The notes under the pieces were generated by a model. That model was not told the origin of the DNA, did no database searches, and saw nothing but the letters and a program-made list of their open reading frames with translations. Position numbers and translations under genes: made by a program. From Heliopora coerulea (Eukaryota > Cnidaria > Anthozoa > Scleralcyonacea > Helioporidae), in assembly GCA_030142905.1 (NCBI GenBank), contig JASJOG010000150.1:351501-415500 (forward strand): DNA of 64,000 nt. Direction: 5' to 3'. This document shows positions 1 to 10,379 of this stretch, in pieces; within the stretch, counting starts at the first letter, position 1; every line of letters begins with the position of its first letter.

Positions 1-268
1 CACACCTTCCCTTGAAGTAGAACAAAAAATGGTCTCTCCTTTAACAAGGTAGTGTTTCCCTTCCATACATTTGACCCCAGAAAGGACTGAAGCATTGTAA
101 ACAACTAATTCGAGGTGAACATTTTCCACACCGATGGCATATTTTTTTGTCATCCGTCCGTCATGTTAATATGTTTGTGTTTTATTTTGTGAGGTTGCTC
201 TGTCCCATTAATATGATTGTATGTTATTTTATAAGGTTGCTTTTAGTTATCGATTAATTATATTTCAG

Positions 269-991
269 GCTGGTTTTGACGTTTTCAATGCTCTTGATCT
301 CATGCACAACCAAGAGTTCCTTGAAAAGCTAAAGTTTGGAATCGGGGATGGTAATTTGCAGTACTATTTATACAATTGGAAATGTCCTTATATGGAATCG
401 AAAAAGGTACGTTGTACAACTTGATCACCGTTGTTGCGGGTTTATTTTTTGTTTGTTTTTTGACTTTGTTTCTGCGGTATTTCTTTTTGTAATTAAAGTG
501 TAGGAAATCGGGATGTTCTACAGTAAAGTTTTTAATTGGGTCATCTCAAGTAGGTAATTTTGTGTTTGAAATTTCAGTTCAGCGGTCTTATCAAAGTACT
601 CCTCACGTTATTGCTCACTGGTTTGCATTATATTTTCTCATATAACGGGGGAGGAATGGAGGCAGGGCGGGGAGGGGGATGGAGGCAGGCAGGGAGAGCA
701 GAGGAAAAACAGGATTGTTCACGCACGAAATTTCTAAAATTGGTCGGCATGTAAACCCCAGTGGATGCTGCAGCAAATTGTTTGAGCTTGATGGAGGGTA
801 GGGATATAATTTCAGAATGAAAGTAATTGGCCAAGAACAACAGTTGGGTTAATTTTCTGCCTGCCAAATGGTTCCCCCACAAGCCAAATTTGACTAGAAA
901 AAAGTCTGGAATGGCGACCCGGCAAGTCAGTTGTGGTTCAGTTCTTCATCGTTCAATTTATTTTATTCAGGTTGGTCTTGTATTGCAGTAA
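269..991 (+). CDS. NMT1: Glycylpeptide N-myristoyltransferase, last two coding exons (5' part outside window)
   Basis: NMT transfers myristate from myristoyl-CoA to the N-terminal glycine of cytosolic proteins. Two exons join in phase 0: 269-406 (46 codons, after TTTCAG, before GTACGT) and 971-991 (after TTATTCAG). The first reads [20 protein letters not shown] and continues through [19 protein letters not shown], the hallmark C-terminal block of animal NMTs. The second encodes VGLVLQ then TAA, matching the invariant C-terminus of the family. In the family the terminal carboxylate of this tail acts as the catalytic base, so this small exon matters for activity. The rest of the enzyme lies upstream of position 1. 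The animal family usually has one or two paralogues, so NMT1 versus NMT2 cannot be decided from this piece. No lesion is seen. Confidence 0.95.
407..970 (+). other. Final NMT intron with a G-rich purine tract
   Basis: This is the GT-AG intron (GTACGT...TTCAG) between the last two NMT coding exons. A tract at about 648-708 on the + strand is almost pure purine and rich in G runs, and could form a G-quadruplex. No gene is seen inside it; the reading frames across the tract are low-complexity. Confidence 0.85.
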
Positions 992-3175
992 AAATGAAGC
1001 AGTTGGATTTTTCCAAACTTCACTTTTATTACAAATGGAACATTTTCTTCAACCTTACATGAATCGAGACAAGAATCAGAAAGTTTTGCATAAAGCAAGT
1101 GTGAAAGCAAACGTGGTCAGTCTTGTTTAGCAGCCGAGTTTCTGTGGTGGTGAGAACTGGTTTAGCTGTACAACTGTACCTTCAGAGCTGAGAAGACACA
1201 TACCTTCTTTCAGTGGTACACTGTACTTTAGCAAGCTAACGTAATCTTGCTTTAGTAAGTTTTTGTCATAAATACTTATAAAAGTTAAATAGAAATCGGC
1301 TTGCATGGGCAGAACAATTTTCAAGACCCCATATTCTTGCTTTAAAACATTACCTTCAGCGGCTTGAATCATCCAACGTGGAGGAACCTTGGACAGGAAA
1401 ATGAAAACAGATTATGTTGCTATCGTTGGAGACGTTTAACCGTCTACCTTTCAGCCAGTATTTTAATCAGTTTTAGCGAACGTACAGCCTTACAGGTAGC
1501 TCTGCCCAAAGAAAAAAGAAAAGGGTAAAAGATTTGTGAAGTACATGTCACAAAAATTCTGATACTGGAAAATAAAGCTCCGTTTAAAGGCGTTTTTGTT
1601 TTTAAGTCATCCAAAGAATGTTTCAAACGGGGTGGCTAAAGGAGTGAAAAATGCGTTATTCGTTAAACATGAACGACCGCGACTGAACAACAGGAATGTT
1701 ATCAAGATGTGACAAAACATGTGAGCCATTGAAACTTCGTAAAACGTCACCTAACACAGAATCACGAGTTTAAAAAAATAATTTAAATGATGTCGGCTGT
1801 GTTATGGTGGTCATTCTTGCGACTGGAGCTGAAGTTGATGCGAAATAGATCGTACGCTATGCTGTGTGTCTAGCGTCTCTCCTGACCTTTCAAAACATTG
1901 TGTCCCTTTTTTGTTGCTTTTCTCGCCTGTTGATGTTGAATACCAGTGGCAAAACATATTTCCTGCCCTGATGAGTAGTGGAACAAATAAATAAATAAAT
2001 AATTTGCACAGTGGTGATAGAAAGTAAAAATTGAGAGAAAGTGAGAGTGACTTAACTGGGTGTAAGAAATGAAAACACTAGCCAGGGATTTCAGAAAGTT
2101 ATAGGAGTAAGGATTGGAATTGGCATCGTAGGAGTTAGCGGTTTATCGAGGGCTAGAGATTCCAAGCGTCGTAATGGCAGGGGATCTCATCTGGAAGACT
2201 GCTCCCGCGGAAAAATGTGGAACCTTGCAGTCTGTAAAGTATGGTACTGCCTCATAATACATTTTCATACATTTTATTTTAATTACATATTTCTTTCCTT
2301 GAGAAAAATGTTGATTCACGCGATATTACATGTGGTCATCTGTTTGGACGTACTTATTATAGACCAGACACTAATTTGTGACGTCTGTTCAACTTCGCTG
2401 AACCTGTTTCAACACAGCACTCTGTGATTGTCTTAAAGAAATTGAGACTGAATACTTTCTTGACATGATTAACCGATGATTCAGTTCCTGATAGTGCCGC
2501 CTAGAGCCGCTGCAGGTCACGAGGGGAAGGGTTGAGAAGTTGGTAGACCCCCTCCAGTCGAAAATTAATTTCATCAACCTTTTAACTATTGGGCAAATTT
2601 CGGAAATTTCCATGGCAACGAATTCACGGTATTGCATTCATGTCTCGCCGTACGAACTTCAGAAATGAACAATACAGTAAAGCAATTCTAAATTTAAATC
2701 AGTAAATACAAGTAATACCAAGTTCAAAATTTTATATGTTTTCAAACGTTCCCTCGTAACTAATTCAGTATTCCATGCATGATGAATCCAAACTGTCCAT
2801 ACTCTAAAATGCTACTTTAAGTCAAACCACGCTCATTGATGCATGTCATATAAGTGAAAAACGTCATATAATATGAAGTCATTCACCTTTTCATGTCTTG
2901 AATACGGACGTCGCCGAATAGGAATGCGAAAACGGTCATATTATCTAATTTTACTTTGAAACACTGATGCACATGAGAAGTAATTCTTTATTCCACTGAC
3001 AAAATAATCTAAATTCAATATAGTACTTTCCGGCCAACTGGGTCCTTTGATTTCTTCCGGGTCCCCTGAATTCGTTCGGGCCCAGGGTCAATTTTGACCC
3101 CACTACCCCCCAGTCTCACGGCGGTACTGGTTTCTGGGCAGTCTGTCGCTGGATTGACTAGTTTGAGTAAACTCA
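992..3175. other. NMT 3' UTR and intergenic DNA without a recognisable gene
   Basis: The first part should be NMT 3' UTR. After about 2 kb I see only short random open frames, a TAAATAAATAAATAA run near 1985, and AT-rich DNA up to the Harbinger element. No tRNA, coding exon or simple mobile element was recognised. Confidence 0.5.
1571..1576 (+). terminator. Candidate NMT poly(A) signal
   Basis: A canonical AATAAA lies about 580 bases after the NMT stop codon. A further run of AATAAA-type hexamers lies at about 1985-2003. Either could end the transcript; I cannot choose between them from the sequence. Confidence 0.3.
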
Positions 3176-3413
3176 GGGCCGGTTTACACGACGAGCGTTT
3201 TGGGTACGGCACCCTTAAAATTTGGCACGAATGCCTAGACTTTGGGCCCGCCATGTACCGTTTACACGAACATTTTTACAAATTAAGTTTTCTCTGGTAG
3301 GCACCCCAAACAGCACAAAAAGGCACCTCTACTTTTTGATGGCTACGGTATGCCTTGTCAGTGGTTGAAGCACATTTTGTGAATCTTCATGTAAGTCCGT
3401 TTGTTTAGTACAA

Positions 3414-4079
3414 AGATGGCCGACACGAACAACGTTCGTGCAAAAATGTGGTATTTGATGAAACGAAGGCGACAAGAACCTCGGGTGAAAAAAGGAAAGA
3501 AAAAAGTTTAAATAATAGATATATTGATGAAAAGACGAAAGGAAACATTTTCTCATGTAAATATTGTGTTGGCTTGCATTCACCGGCCACGCATGAGAGA
3601 TGTTTGGATGCATCCAAGAACCACCACATGGTTTGACGTGGTAATTCTGTTATATACCAATGAACAGTAGTATCAGAACTTCCGAGTTACTAAAGCAACG
3701 TTCACGTTCATGTTACATGAAATACAAGAAGAAATATATAGACAAGGTGCAGCAATGCGTAAGGCCATATCCGCTCAGCATCGACTTACTTTAACTCTAC
3801 TACTTAGCATCGACAGCAGAATACCGGACAATTGCACATCTCTTCGGTGTGTCAACTCCTTTTGTGTGCATCTGCATTAAAGATGTCTGCGAGGCTATCA
3901 ACCGCCGGCTGTCAAGAGTAATTAGATTTCCACTTGGAGAGGATCTTGTAAAAGTTATTGACAGCTACGAGAAAAAATGGGGAATACCCATGTGTGCTGG
4001 TGCCATTGATGGCACACATATACCAATCATAGCTCCTAAAGAGAATCACTTGGTTTATGTAAATGACACCGTTAACTAA
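3414..4079 (+). pseudogene. Harbinger transposase (HARBI1-like DDE nuclease), broken and truncated
   Basis: The nuclease cuts and joins transposon ends. A possible first exon starts at 3414 (MADTNNVRAKMWYLMKRRRQ) and stops after about 31 codons. Around 3711-3850 helix-turn-helix-like sequence reads YRTIAHLFGVSTPF but needs a frame change near 3800. From 3849 the frame is open for 76 codons and contains CAGAIDGTHIPI, the block around the first catalytic Asp of Harbinger nucleases. The downstream parts with the second Asp and the Glu are not found before 4405. The match to the DDE_4/Harbinger pattern is strong; the gene is non-functional. Confidence 0.85.
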
Positions 4080-4408
4080 ATTCCACATTAAAAGCAAATT
4101 GTCAAAGTGTTAAGCAGGGTAAGTTATACTTTTTACCTGACAAAATCGTCCTCTGCATTATCTTGGAATTTCTGGAATACAACATCCAAAGACTTCTCAA
4201 CATTACTCCTTTTCCTTTTCTTTACAGAAATGGCACTTTTTTGCTTTCTTTTGAAGGTGGATCTCTACATTCTCAGGCACTTCTTCAGTGTCAGAAGCTA
4301 ATAATAAAAATTAGATTGTTAACTTTAAATTCACAGGACTCTGCAATTCAGACTTTAACCTATGATGTTTTTTTTTTTATGCACTGTATGACATATCAAG
4401 CTCTAAAA

Positions 4409-5492
4409 TTAATATAGCATGCATAACTTACTTTCATGCATTTCATCCACAGGATTAGCTTTATTTTGACAATTTGGGCAGGCAAACTCGTCATCTTCAG
4501 CGTAGACTCTTACACAGTCTGATTCTGAGGAAATAACTCCAGCTGAATTGATAACTTGTTCATAATCACATGTGTTATATTTCTGGACATGTGAGTGACT
4601 TTCACCATATTTCATTATTAGTTCTGTCAAAACCCAAAAGATAGAAAATTAATTAATAGTACTTATGCACAGCAATTAAATTCGACACTCATTTTTTAAC
4701 TGACTAATGTTAATTTGGATGCCAGAAAAAAAAGGTTTTAATACCTATGTAATACATACCTGAGTTTGGAATGTCTGTTTTCTCTGTTATACTGTCATCG
4801 AATTCTGCCATTGTGTTTACCAAAAACGGTGGTTCGACATTAAGCTTATCGGATAAAAATTCATCAATTTTCGAAAAAAATTTCCAATCTTTCTGCTTGC
4901 TTGTTCCAGACCTTTGATTCTTGTCTTTTTCCAACTTATATTTTTCTAAACTTCTTCATCTTGTTGACAATCTCCCGTACTGTGAAACCTTCACAAAATC
5001 CCTTGTTTTGCAGTTGAATCTAAAAATGTTTTTGGTAACTCAGCAGTTAAGAAATTATAATGAAAAATGGGTCCGCAGTAATTGGCGTGCACTTGCAGAT
5101 GAACAAAAAAGACGGGTGAAAACATTTCTTGTAAACGGTTATTTACTCAGAATTTTCAAAAAGCATTCCTTAGTAAAAGCAAACACATAATTTGACACAA
5201 CTTCTATAGCAGCTGTACATAAATGTTAAAAAAATCGGGATGAACTTACCAGCAATGTTTTGTATATCTTTGACGTTTCTTTAGACGTTTTACAGTTGTC
5301 TAACGATAACTGAATCGTTTCTTCTCCCCATAGGTCGATTAGCAAGTTTGTGGCGTCATCTGACCATGACACACCGCGGTGTTTGCGGTTTTGTTGAACT
5401 TTACCTTTCTTTTTTCCCTTGTTTTTTGCCTTGATCAGCATGTTCTTTTTCGCAGGACGCCATACTGGAAATGAGCGAATTGTTTTGCGCAT
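4409..5492 (-). pseudogene. Harbinger Myb/SANT-like DNA-binding partner protein, broken
   Basis: In Harbinger elements a second gene encodes a Myb/trihelix protein that helps the transposase bind DNA and enter the nucleus. On the - strand the piece 5492-5226 carries a basic N-terminus and then GVSWSDDATNLLIDLWGEE, the first helix of a Myb/SANT-like domain with its conserved Trp residues. Between 5190 and 4935 a second part reads GFTVREIVNKMKK and then loses frame. The piece 4934-4710 (LEKDKNQRSGTSKQKDW and an acidic tail) and the piece 4630-4409 with a CPNC motif follow. At least one frameshift near 4945 is visible. Order and orientation opposite to the nuclease fit the family. Confidence 0.75.
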
Positions 5493-5732
5493 GTTCCATC
5501 TGAATTACTTCCGGAATTCTTTCGCAATTTAGGCACGGCACGGCTAGCTTGCCGGGCCGAGACTACCTTTTCAGATGGTCTCGGCACCCCTAAATGTTTT
5601 GGCACTGGTGCCGATCTCTGCCGTTTACACGACAAAATTTAGAAGTGCCGGACCATAAATTTTGGGTACCCGTGCCAAATTTTAAGGGTGCCGTTCCCAA
5701 AACGCTTGTCGTGTAAACCGGCCTTCAGTTAC

Positions 5733-7400
5733 TATTCAAAGTAGTCATCCCGGTCAGAATGTTAATCACCAAGAGAGTAGTCGAACTCAGCTTCGATTTG
5801 AGTGAATTCCTCGTGCCACATTTGTGTGCTTGAATATGATTGGTCAATGTGGGAATACACTATATCCAATCGGCGCAAATGTTCCATATTCTTTGTGACA
5901 GTCCGTGGGTTCACAGATGTTTGCAACAGCAAAGAGTGGTGATGGACTTCGTTTTCAAAATAAATTTTTTGTGAGAACAGAAATACAATTTGATGTTTGT
6001 CGGAAAATTTTGAAGTTGTCGGAAAATTTTGAGGTTGTTGGAAAAACTAGATCACCAATTAAGTTGGATATTTGTTTACAATAAATGTAAAATAACGTTC
6101 CTGATCGGCAAATCTCAGCTGTTTATACTGTCGGTCTAGTTCGAATTTTTTGTACACTAGCCAGAGAACCCAGACTCTCTGACATGCTGACAAGGAGCAT
6201 TATTCTAATCTCTTAGCCTAGCATGAACTAGCATCAAAACATACGGTCGATAACATATAAAAATAATTTAAATCATCATACACTTCCACTGGTAAATATT
6301 TCGTGTTTACAAGTTCTAGTATACACTGAAGTATACCGAGAAAATCTCCATCAAGTCGTTTTGGGACTTTTGGGTCCCAAAATGGAATAAAATCTGCGAA
6401 CATTTCCGAGACCATGAATAGCGCATGCCTTGCGAGCCCCACAACTGTCGGAAAATTTTGGACTTGCCTCCCCCTAGTTGGACAGCCCCCACGACGCCAC
6501 TGGTCCGATCACCTATGGTCAAAATAGGAGTCGGAAATACGTCGGAGAAATGTCGTTTGCGATGCGCGACGTCTTATTGTGAAACTCCTGCACTCATTAA
6601 TGAAGGGGATGATTACGTGATACCAATACCATCAAAAGCAATCACAATTGTCAAACTCAAAAATAGTCTATTATCTTACTACAAGGCAGCAGTAATTCAC
6701 CTGTACAATATCCTCGATTTCTACTAAATGCAACACAACTCGGGGTCTGAACTGTACAGTCCTTTGCTGTAATTGATGAATAATAAGTTGCGTTCAGTGA
6801 GTAATGTGACTGTTTTCGGTGTGTCCAGATCCTAAGAATGATGCAATAATTTTTAGGGATCAATTTTTCTCTTATCTCCTTTAAACTTGAAATTGCAGTA
6901 ATTTGCGTACGATGTAGAAGCAACTCTGCCACGTTTATTATCTTATCTTTCCACTTTATCAGTTAGACGTAACTAGTTCTTAATAATTGTCCTCATCAAT
7001 AACACTATTATATGGCTGAGCTCTCAATCCGGTCTATACGTAAAATGACGCACACTGATTGGCTTCGTACAGACCGGCTAGTTTTGGAGGGAAAATTTCC
7101 GAGTTGATTTGAAGAAAAACAATCAAGAATCAGGTACGTTTTACAGAAGGTTTACAGAAACAAACCACGAGAAAAGAGGTTAAATGTTCTCAAAGATAAT
7201 TTTAAGCAGAAAAATAGATGAATAGATGCAAAAAAACCACGACGTAATAGGTAAAAACAAGCAAGTAAACCTAAGCCAATAATTCAAGAACACGAAGTTT
7301 CGTTAAAAGCGCTCAAAAAAGAAACCAAAAACCATATAATAAATTCCTTATTAACCTCGTTTGTTCGGTCTGTACGAGAAATTATTTGCCCTCGGTTTTT
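5733..7400. other. Intergenic DNA, no gene recognised
   Basis: Short open frames here have no recognisable motif. A small degenerate repeat around TTGTCGGAAAATTTTGA occurs at about 5995-6045 and again near 6445, hinting at a dispersed repeat. Possible matching segments ending in CGTACAGACCGG at 7065-7080 and in GGTCTGTACGAG at 7363-7375 could be arms of a small inverted-repeat element, but the arms are short. Confidence 0.35.
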
Positions 7401-7424
7401 TTCGAAAACCTCACGAAAACCTCA

Positions 7425-7800
7425 TTCTCGGAAGGTTGCGGGTTCGATCCCCGTCTGGATCTCAGAAATCGTTTTCCTGAGTACAGGGCTTGACGATCAT
7501 TCATCTAACTGAAGATATATCCAAGCTCTCACGTTTCTTAAACATAAAACTGCATCAATCAGTACTAATATATGGTGGCTTCCGCTTAGGTCGCAGATAT
7601 ATATCGAACTTGCACCTTAGCTCACCATCTGAGTCTTGGTAACTCAATGGTTAGAGCGTCTCACCGGTCATCAGACAGTTAAGGGTTCGATCCTCGTCTG
7701 GGCTCAGAAATCGTTTTTCTTAGTATACGGCTTGACGATCATTCATTTATCTTAAGATATATCCAAGCTCTCACGTTTCTAAAACATAAAACTGTAACAA
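7425..7800 (+). repeat. Two SINE copies in tandem, second with a tRNA-like head
   Basis: The copy at about 7630-7800 starts with a tRNA-like head at 7630-7706, including an A-box-like GTAACTCAATGG and a B-box GGGTTCGATCC at 7683-7693. A shared tail follows (CAGAAATCGTTTT, CTTGACGATCATTCAT, AAGCTCTCACGTTTCT). The copy at 7425-7560 keeps only the B-box part of the head (GGGTTCGATCCCC) and the same tail. A- and B-box promoters make RNA polymerase III transcription the likely origin. The related copies at 34.1 and 40.3 kb have a different tail. Confidence 0.7.
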
Positions 7801-8960
7801 GTGTTTGAATAGACACGTAAAATGGTATTTTTGAATAGAGCTAAACCCTGACATTAAAATCAGAATTCAACCAGGTTAAAGCTACAACATTTTCTAGAGC
7901 ACTGATTCATTGGTAAAGAACCACCTAATTATTGTAATAATAGTTATATTAGAAACTCCACCATATGGCTAATCGGTTAATGATGTAGCCTCCCAAGAGA
8001 CTTTTTAATTTTTTCCAAACCAAACGAAGCTGTATCTTGAAAAGCTATTGCAGGATCAAGTGATTAAAACCTTGAATGTCTTTAGTGTTTAAATTTTAAC
8101 ACCGCATTCTACAGTGGTGAAACCAGAGTGTTCAAATGCACATGCATCGATCTACTTTTTTGTGCCCACTTTGAATATCAAATCGATACGGCCTTTGCCT
8201 ACAATCACTCAAGTTTATCTGAGAAAATGGAATCATGTGTGGAAAGTCTCCCGAATTTCTCAACCGACAATCTATAGAATTTCTAGAGAATTTTCTGTGG
8301 TAGAATTTTTGTGGATATATCTTTTAGCTTCCCGTTGCTCAGGCAACGAAATTTGATTGTTCACTTTGACTGTCGTAATTGACCTTGGGATTTGTTCCGA
8401 ACGATTTTGTAATCAAGAGATCTGGGAGTTTATGAAATAAAAATAGATTTTGGACTGATCTGCATTGGATCTTTGGATATAAGAGTACTGATTATGGTAG
8501 AGAAGAACAATTTGTTTCAAAATGCTGAATTCAAAGAGTCAAGAAGCGGTGGGTATTGTGACATCCTCATGTATGCTACCATCCACCGTAGTCTGCCTTA
8601 TTATTGCCAAGTAAAGGAAACTCCAATTAATGAATATTTTGTCAGACACTCTTAATCCAGTATTTAATTTTCGTGGGAGAAAAATTTAAAGGTTGTTTTA
8701 TTTTTGTCCTGCTGGGGTCATCGATCACATTTTTATACATGTCTACAGTACTTCTGAGTGCCCAAACAGACACAAATATATTAGTCACTAGATATAATTT
8801 AGTTCCCATATTTTACTGTAGTGGCATCGAAGTAATGAAAAGGAGAAACGAATTAATAATAAATAGCATTTAAAACCCCTTCTGCTTGAGTGATTCAAAA
8901 CTCACAAGTCGACTATTGTTAATAAAAGATTAGTTAGCAACGTATTGGTGAGGAAGATTA

Positions 8961-9178
8961 GACCCCGTTCACACGATACCGGTACGAAACTGCACCGGTA
9001 TCAAAATATCACGGTACGAACCTGTTCACACGATTAGGGTTTCACATTACGGTTTCAAATCGTTACGGTTAGCATTATTGTTTCATGCTTTTTCATACCG
9101 GTACCGTGTGAAAGCAAGGCCTAACCGTAATAATTTCGTTACGGTTTCATTTCGTGCTGGTATCGTGTGAACGGGGTC
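8961..9178. mobile_element. 218-bp Harbinger-type MITE with TTA target duplications
   Basis: The two ends form an inverted repeat beginning GACCCCGTTCACACGATACC, with about 26 of 30 positions matching. The trinucleotide TTA sits directly outside both ends (8958-8960 and 9179-9181), the usual target duplication of PIF/Harbinger elements. The inside has no reading frame, only sub-repeats of the end motif (CGGTACGAA, TTCACACGAT). It would depend on a transposase made elsewhere. Its ends differ from those of the element at 3176-5729, so it belongs to another family. Confidence 0.85.
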
Positions 9179-9181
9179 TTA

Positions 9182-9830
9182 GAAGCTTACCAGTCTAGCT
9201 GAATCATTTAATTGCGTTCAATTAAGCTACATTGCAAGGAACTCAAATCTCTTGAATTGGTTAAGTCTATTTCGCTCTGTTGACAGTATAACTTGTCTTA
9301 TTTTGCCTGTGAAATTAAGAGGCGCATAATTCTCGACCTTTGAACATCTCTACATTGTAATTGAAACGAATTTAAAGGTGTACACACTTAAACCATAGTT
9401 TATTAGTCCCGAATACCAGTGTAAAGGGTTGTACTGAGTATTTCATAAATACCTTTTCATAATACAGTACTGAAAGGCTTTGGATTTTAAATGACTGTAC
9501 TTTACTAGGTTTCCCAAAAATGTGTAATTGAAATAGGATAATTGCTTGGAATTGTATGAGAAACAAATTCATATTGTCATTGCTTTCATTATTAACTACA
9601 ATTATGGTTGAAGTATTGAAGTTGGACTGCAGATTTAGTTGAATTGCCTGTATGTAGAAAAACCAAAATTATATAAATTACAGACTGGAGATTGTTTTTG
9701 CAAATTATACTTGTTCAAACTGACCAACACGTCTCATACAGTAGATGAGACCTCGAATGCATCAGCATGGAAGGCTACAATATGAAGCTATTAACACCCT
9801 GAGATGAGATGATTACAGTTTCATGAATGG
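9182..9830. other. AT-rich stretch, no gene recognised
   Basis: Only short random reading frames are seen; no repeat or motif stands out. Confidence 0.4.
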
Positions 9831-9835
9831 ATAAT

Positions 9836-10090
9836 GAGAATAAAAACAATAACAATAGCAGTAATTCAATAACAATAACAGTAACAGTGAAAATAACAAA
9901 GACAATGACAGTGAAATGACAGTGAAAAATGACAATAACAATACTAGTACCAATAGCAATGGAAATAACAGTAGCAATAAGAATGATAATAGCAGTAGAA
10001 ATAGTAGTAATAATAACCACAATTATTGCAATAAATGTACCAATAACAAAATAAATAATGATAATGATTACATTACAAATGATAGGGATT
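9836..10090. repeat. Degenerate (AAC/AAT/AGT)n trinucleotide repeat
   Basis: About 250 bases alternate AATAAC, AATAGC, AGTAAC and similar triplets. It gives Asn/Ser-rich frames on the + strand and Leu/Ile/Val-rich frames on the - strand; these are artefacts of the repeat, not proteins. Confidence 0.85.
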
Positions 10091-10352
10091 ATAATTGTGG
10101 TGATAATGTACCTGTTTCCATCATTAAAGCAAAATCAATGTTCATTAGATTGAATCACATTCTTCAAATGGGTTTCTCAAACTTCAATAATGGCAATAAA
10201 AATCATTAATATTTTTTGAACATCATTAGTGTCAATCAAAATTCAATAAGGAAAATGAAACAATCAACAAAACAAAACAATGAGTAAATCAGCAATCTTG
10301 TTTGTTCAACATTTTCCCACAGACATTGTTGCAAACTGAATTATAATAATCA

Positions 10353-10379
10353 TCAGGGAGCTTTTCAAAAGCTCCCTGA
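10353..10379. repeat. Perfect 13-bp palindrome with 1-base loop
   Basis: TCAGGGAGCTTTT and its exact reverse complement are separated by a single C. It could extrude as a hairpin in DNA or RNA. No transcription unit is obvious next to it, so a terminator role is not supported. Confidence 0.8.

Larger units (their letters stand above)
3176..5729 (+). mobile_element. PIF/Harbinger DNA transposon, decayed
   Basis: Terminal inverted repeats of about 50 bp bound the element: 3176-3231 begins GGGCCGGTTTACACGACGAG and 5673-5729 ends with TCGTGTAAACCGGCC. A TCA trinucleotide abuts both ends (3173-3175 and 5730-5732), fitting the 3-bp TNA duplications of Harbinger elements. Inside are the two genes expected of the superfamily: a DDE nuclease read rightward and a Myb/SANT-like protein read leftward. 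Both are broken by frameshifts or missing sequence, so this copy cannot be autonomous. Confidence 0.85.

Noticed and set aside
9775..10209. Asn/Ser-rich (+) and Leu/Ile-rich (-) frames
   Set aside because: Produced by the AAC/AAT repeat; no splice or motif support.
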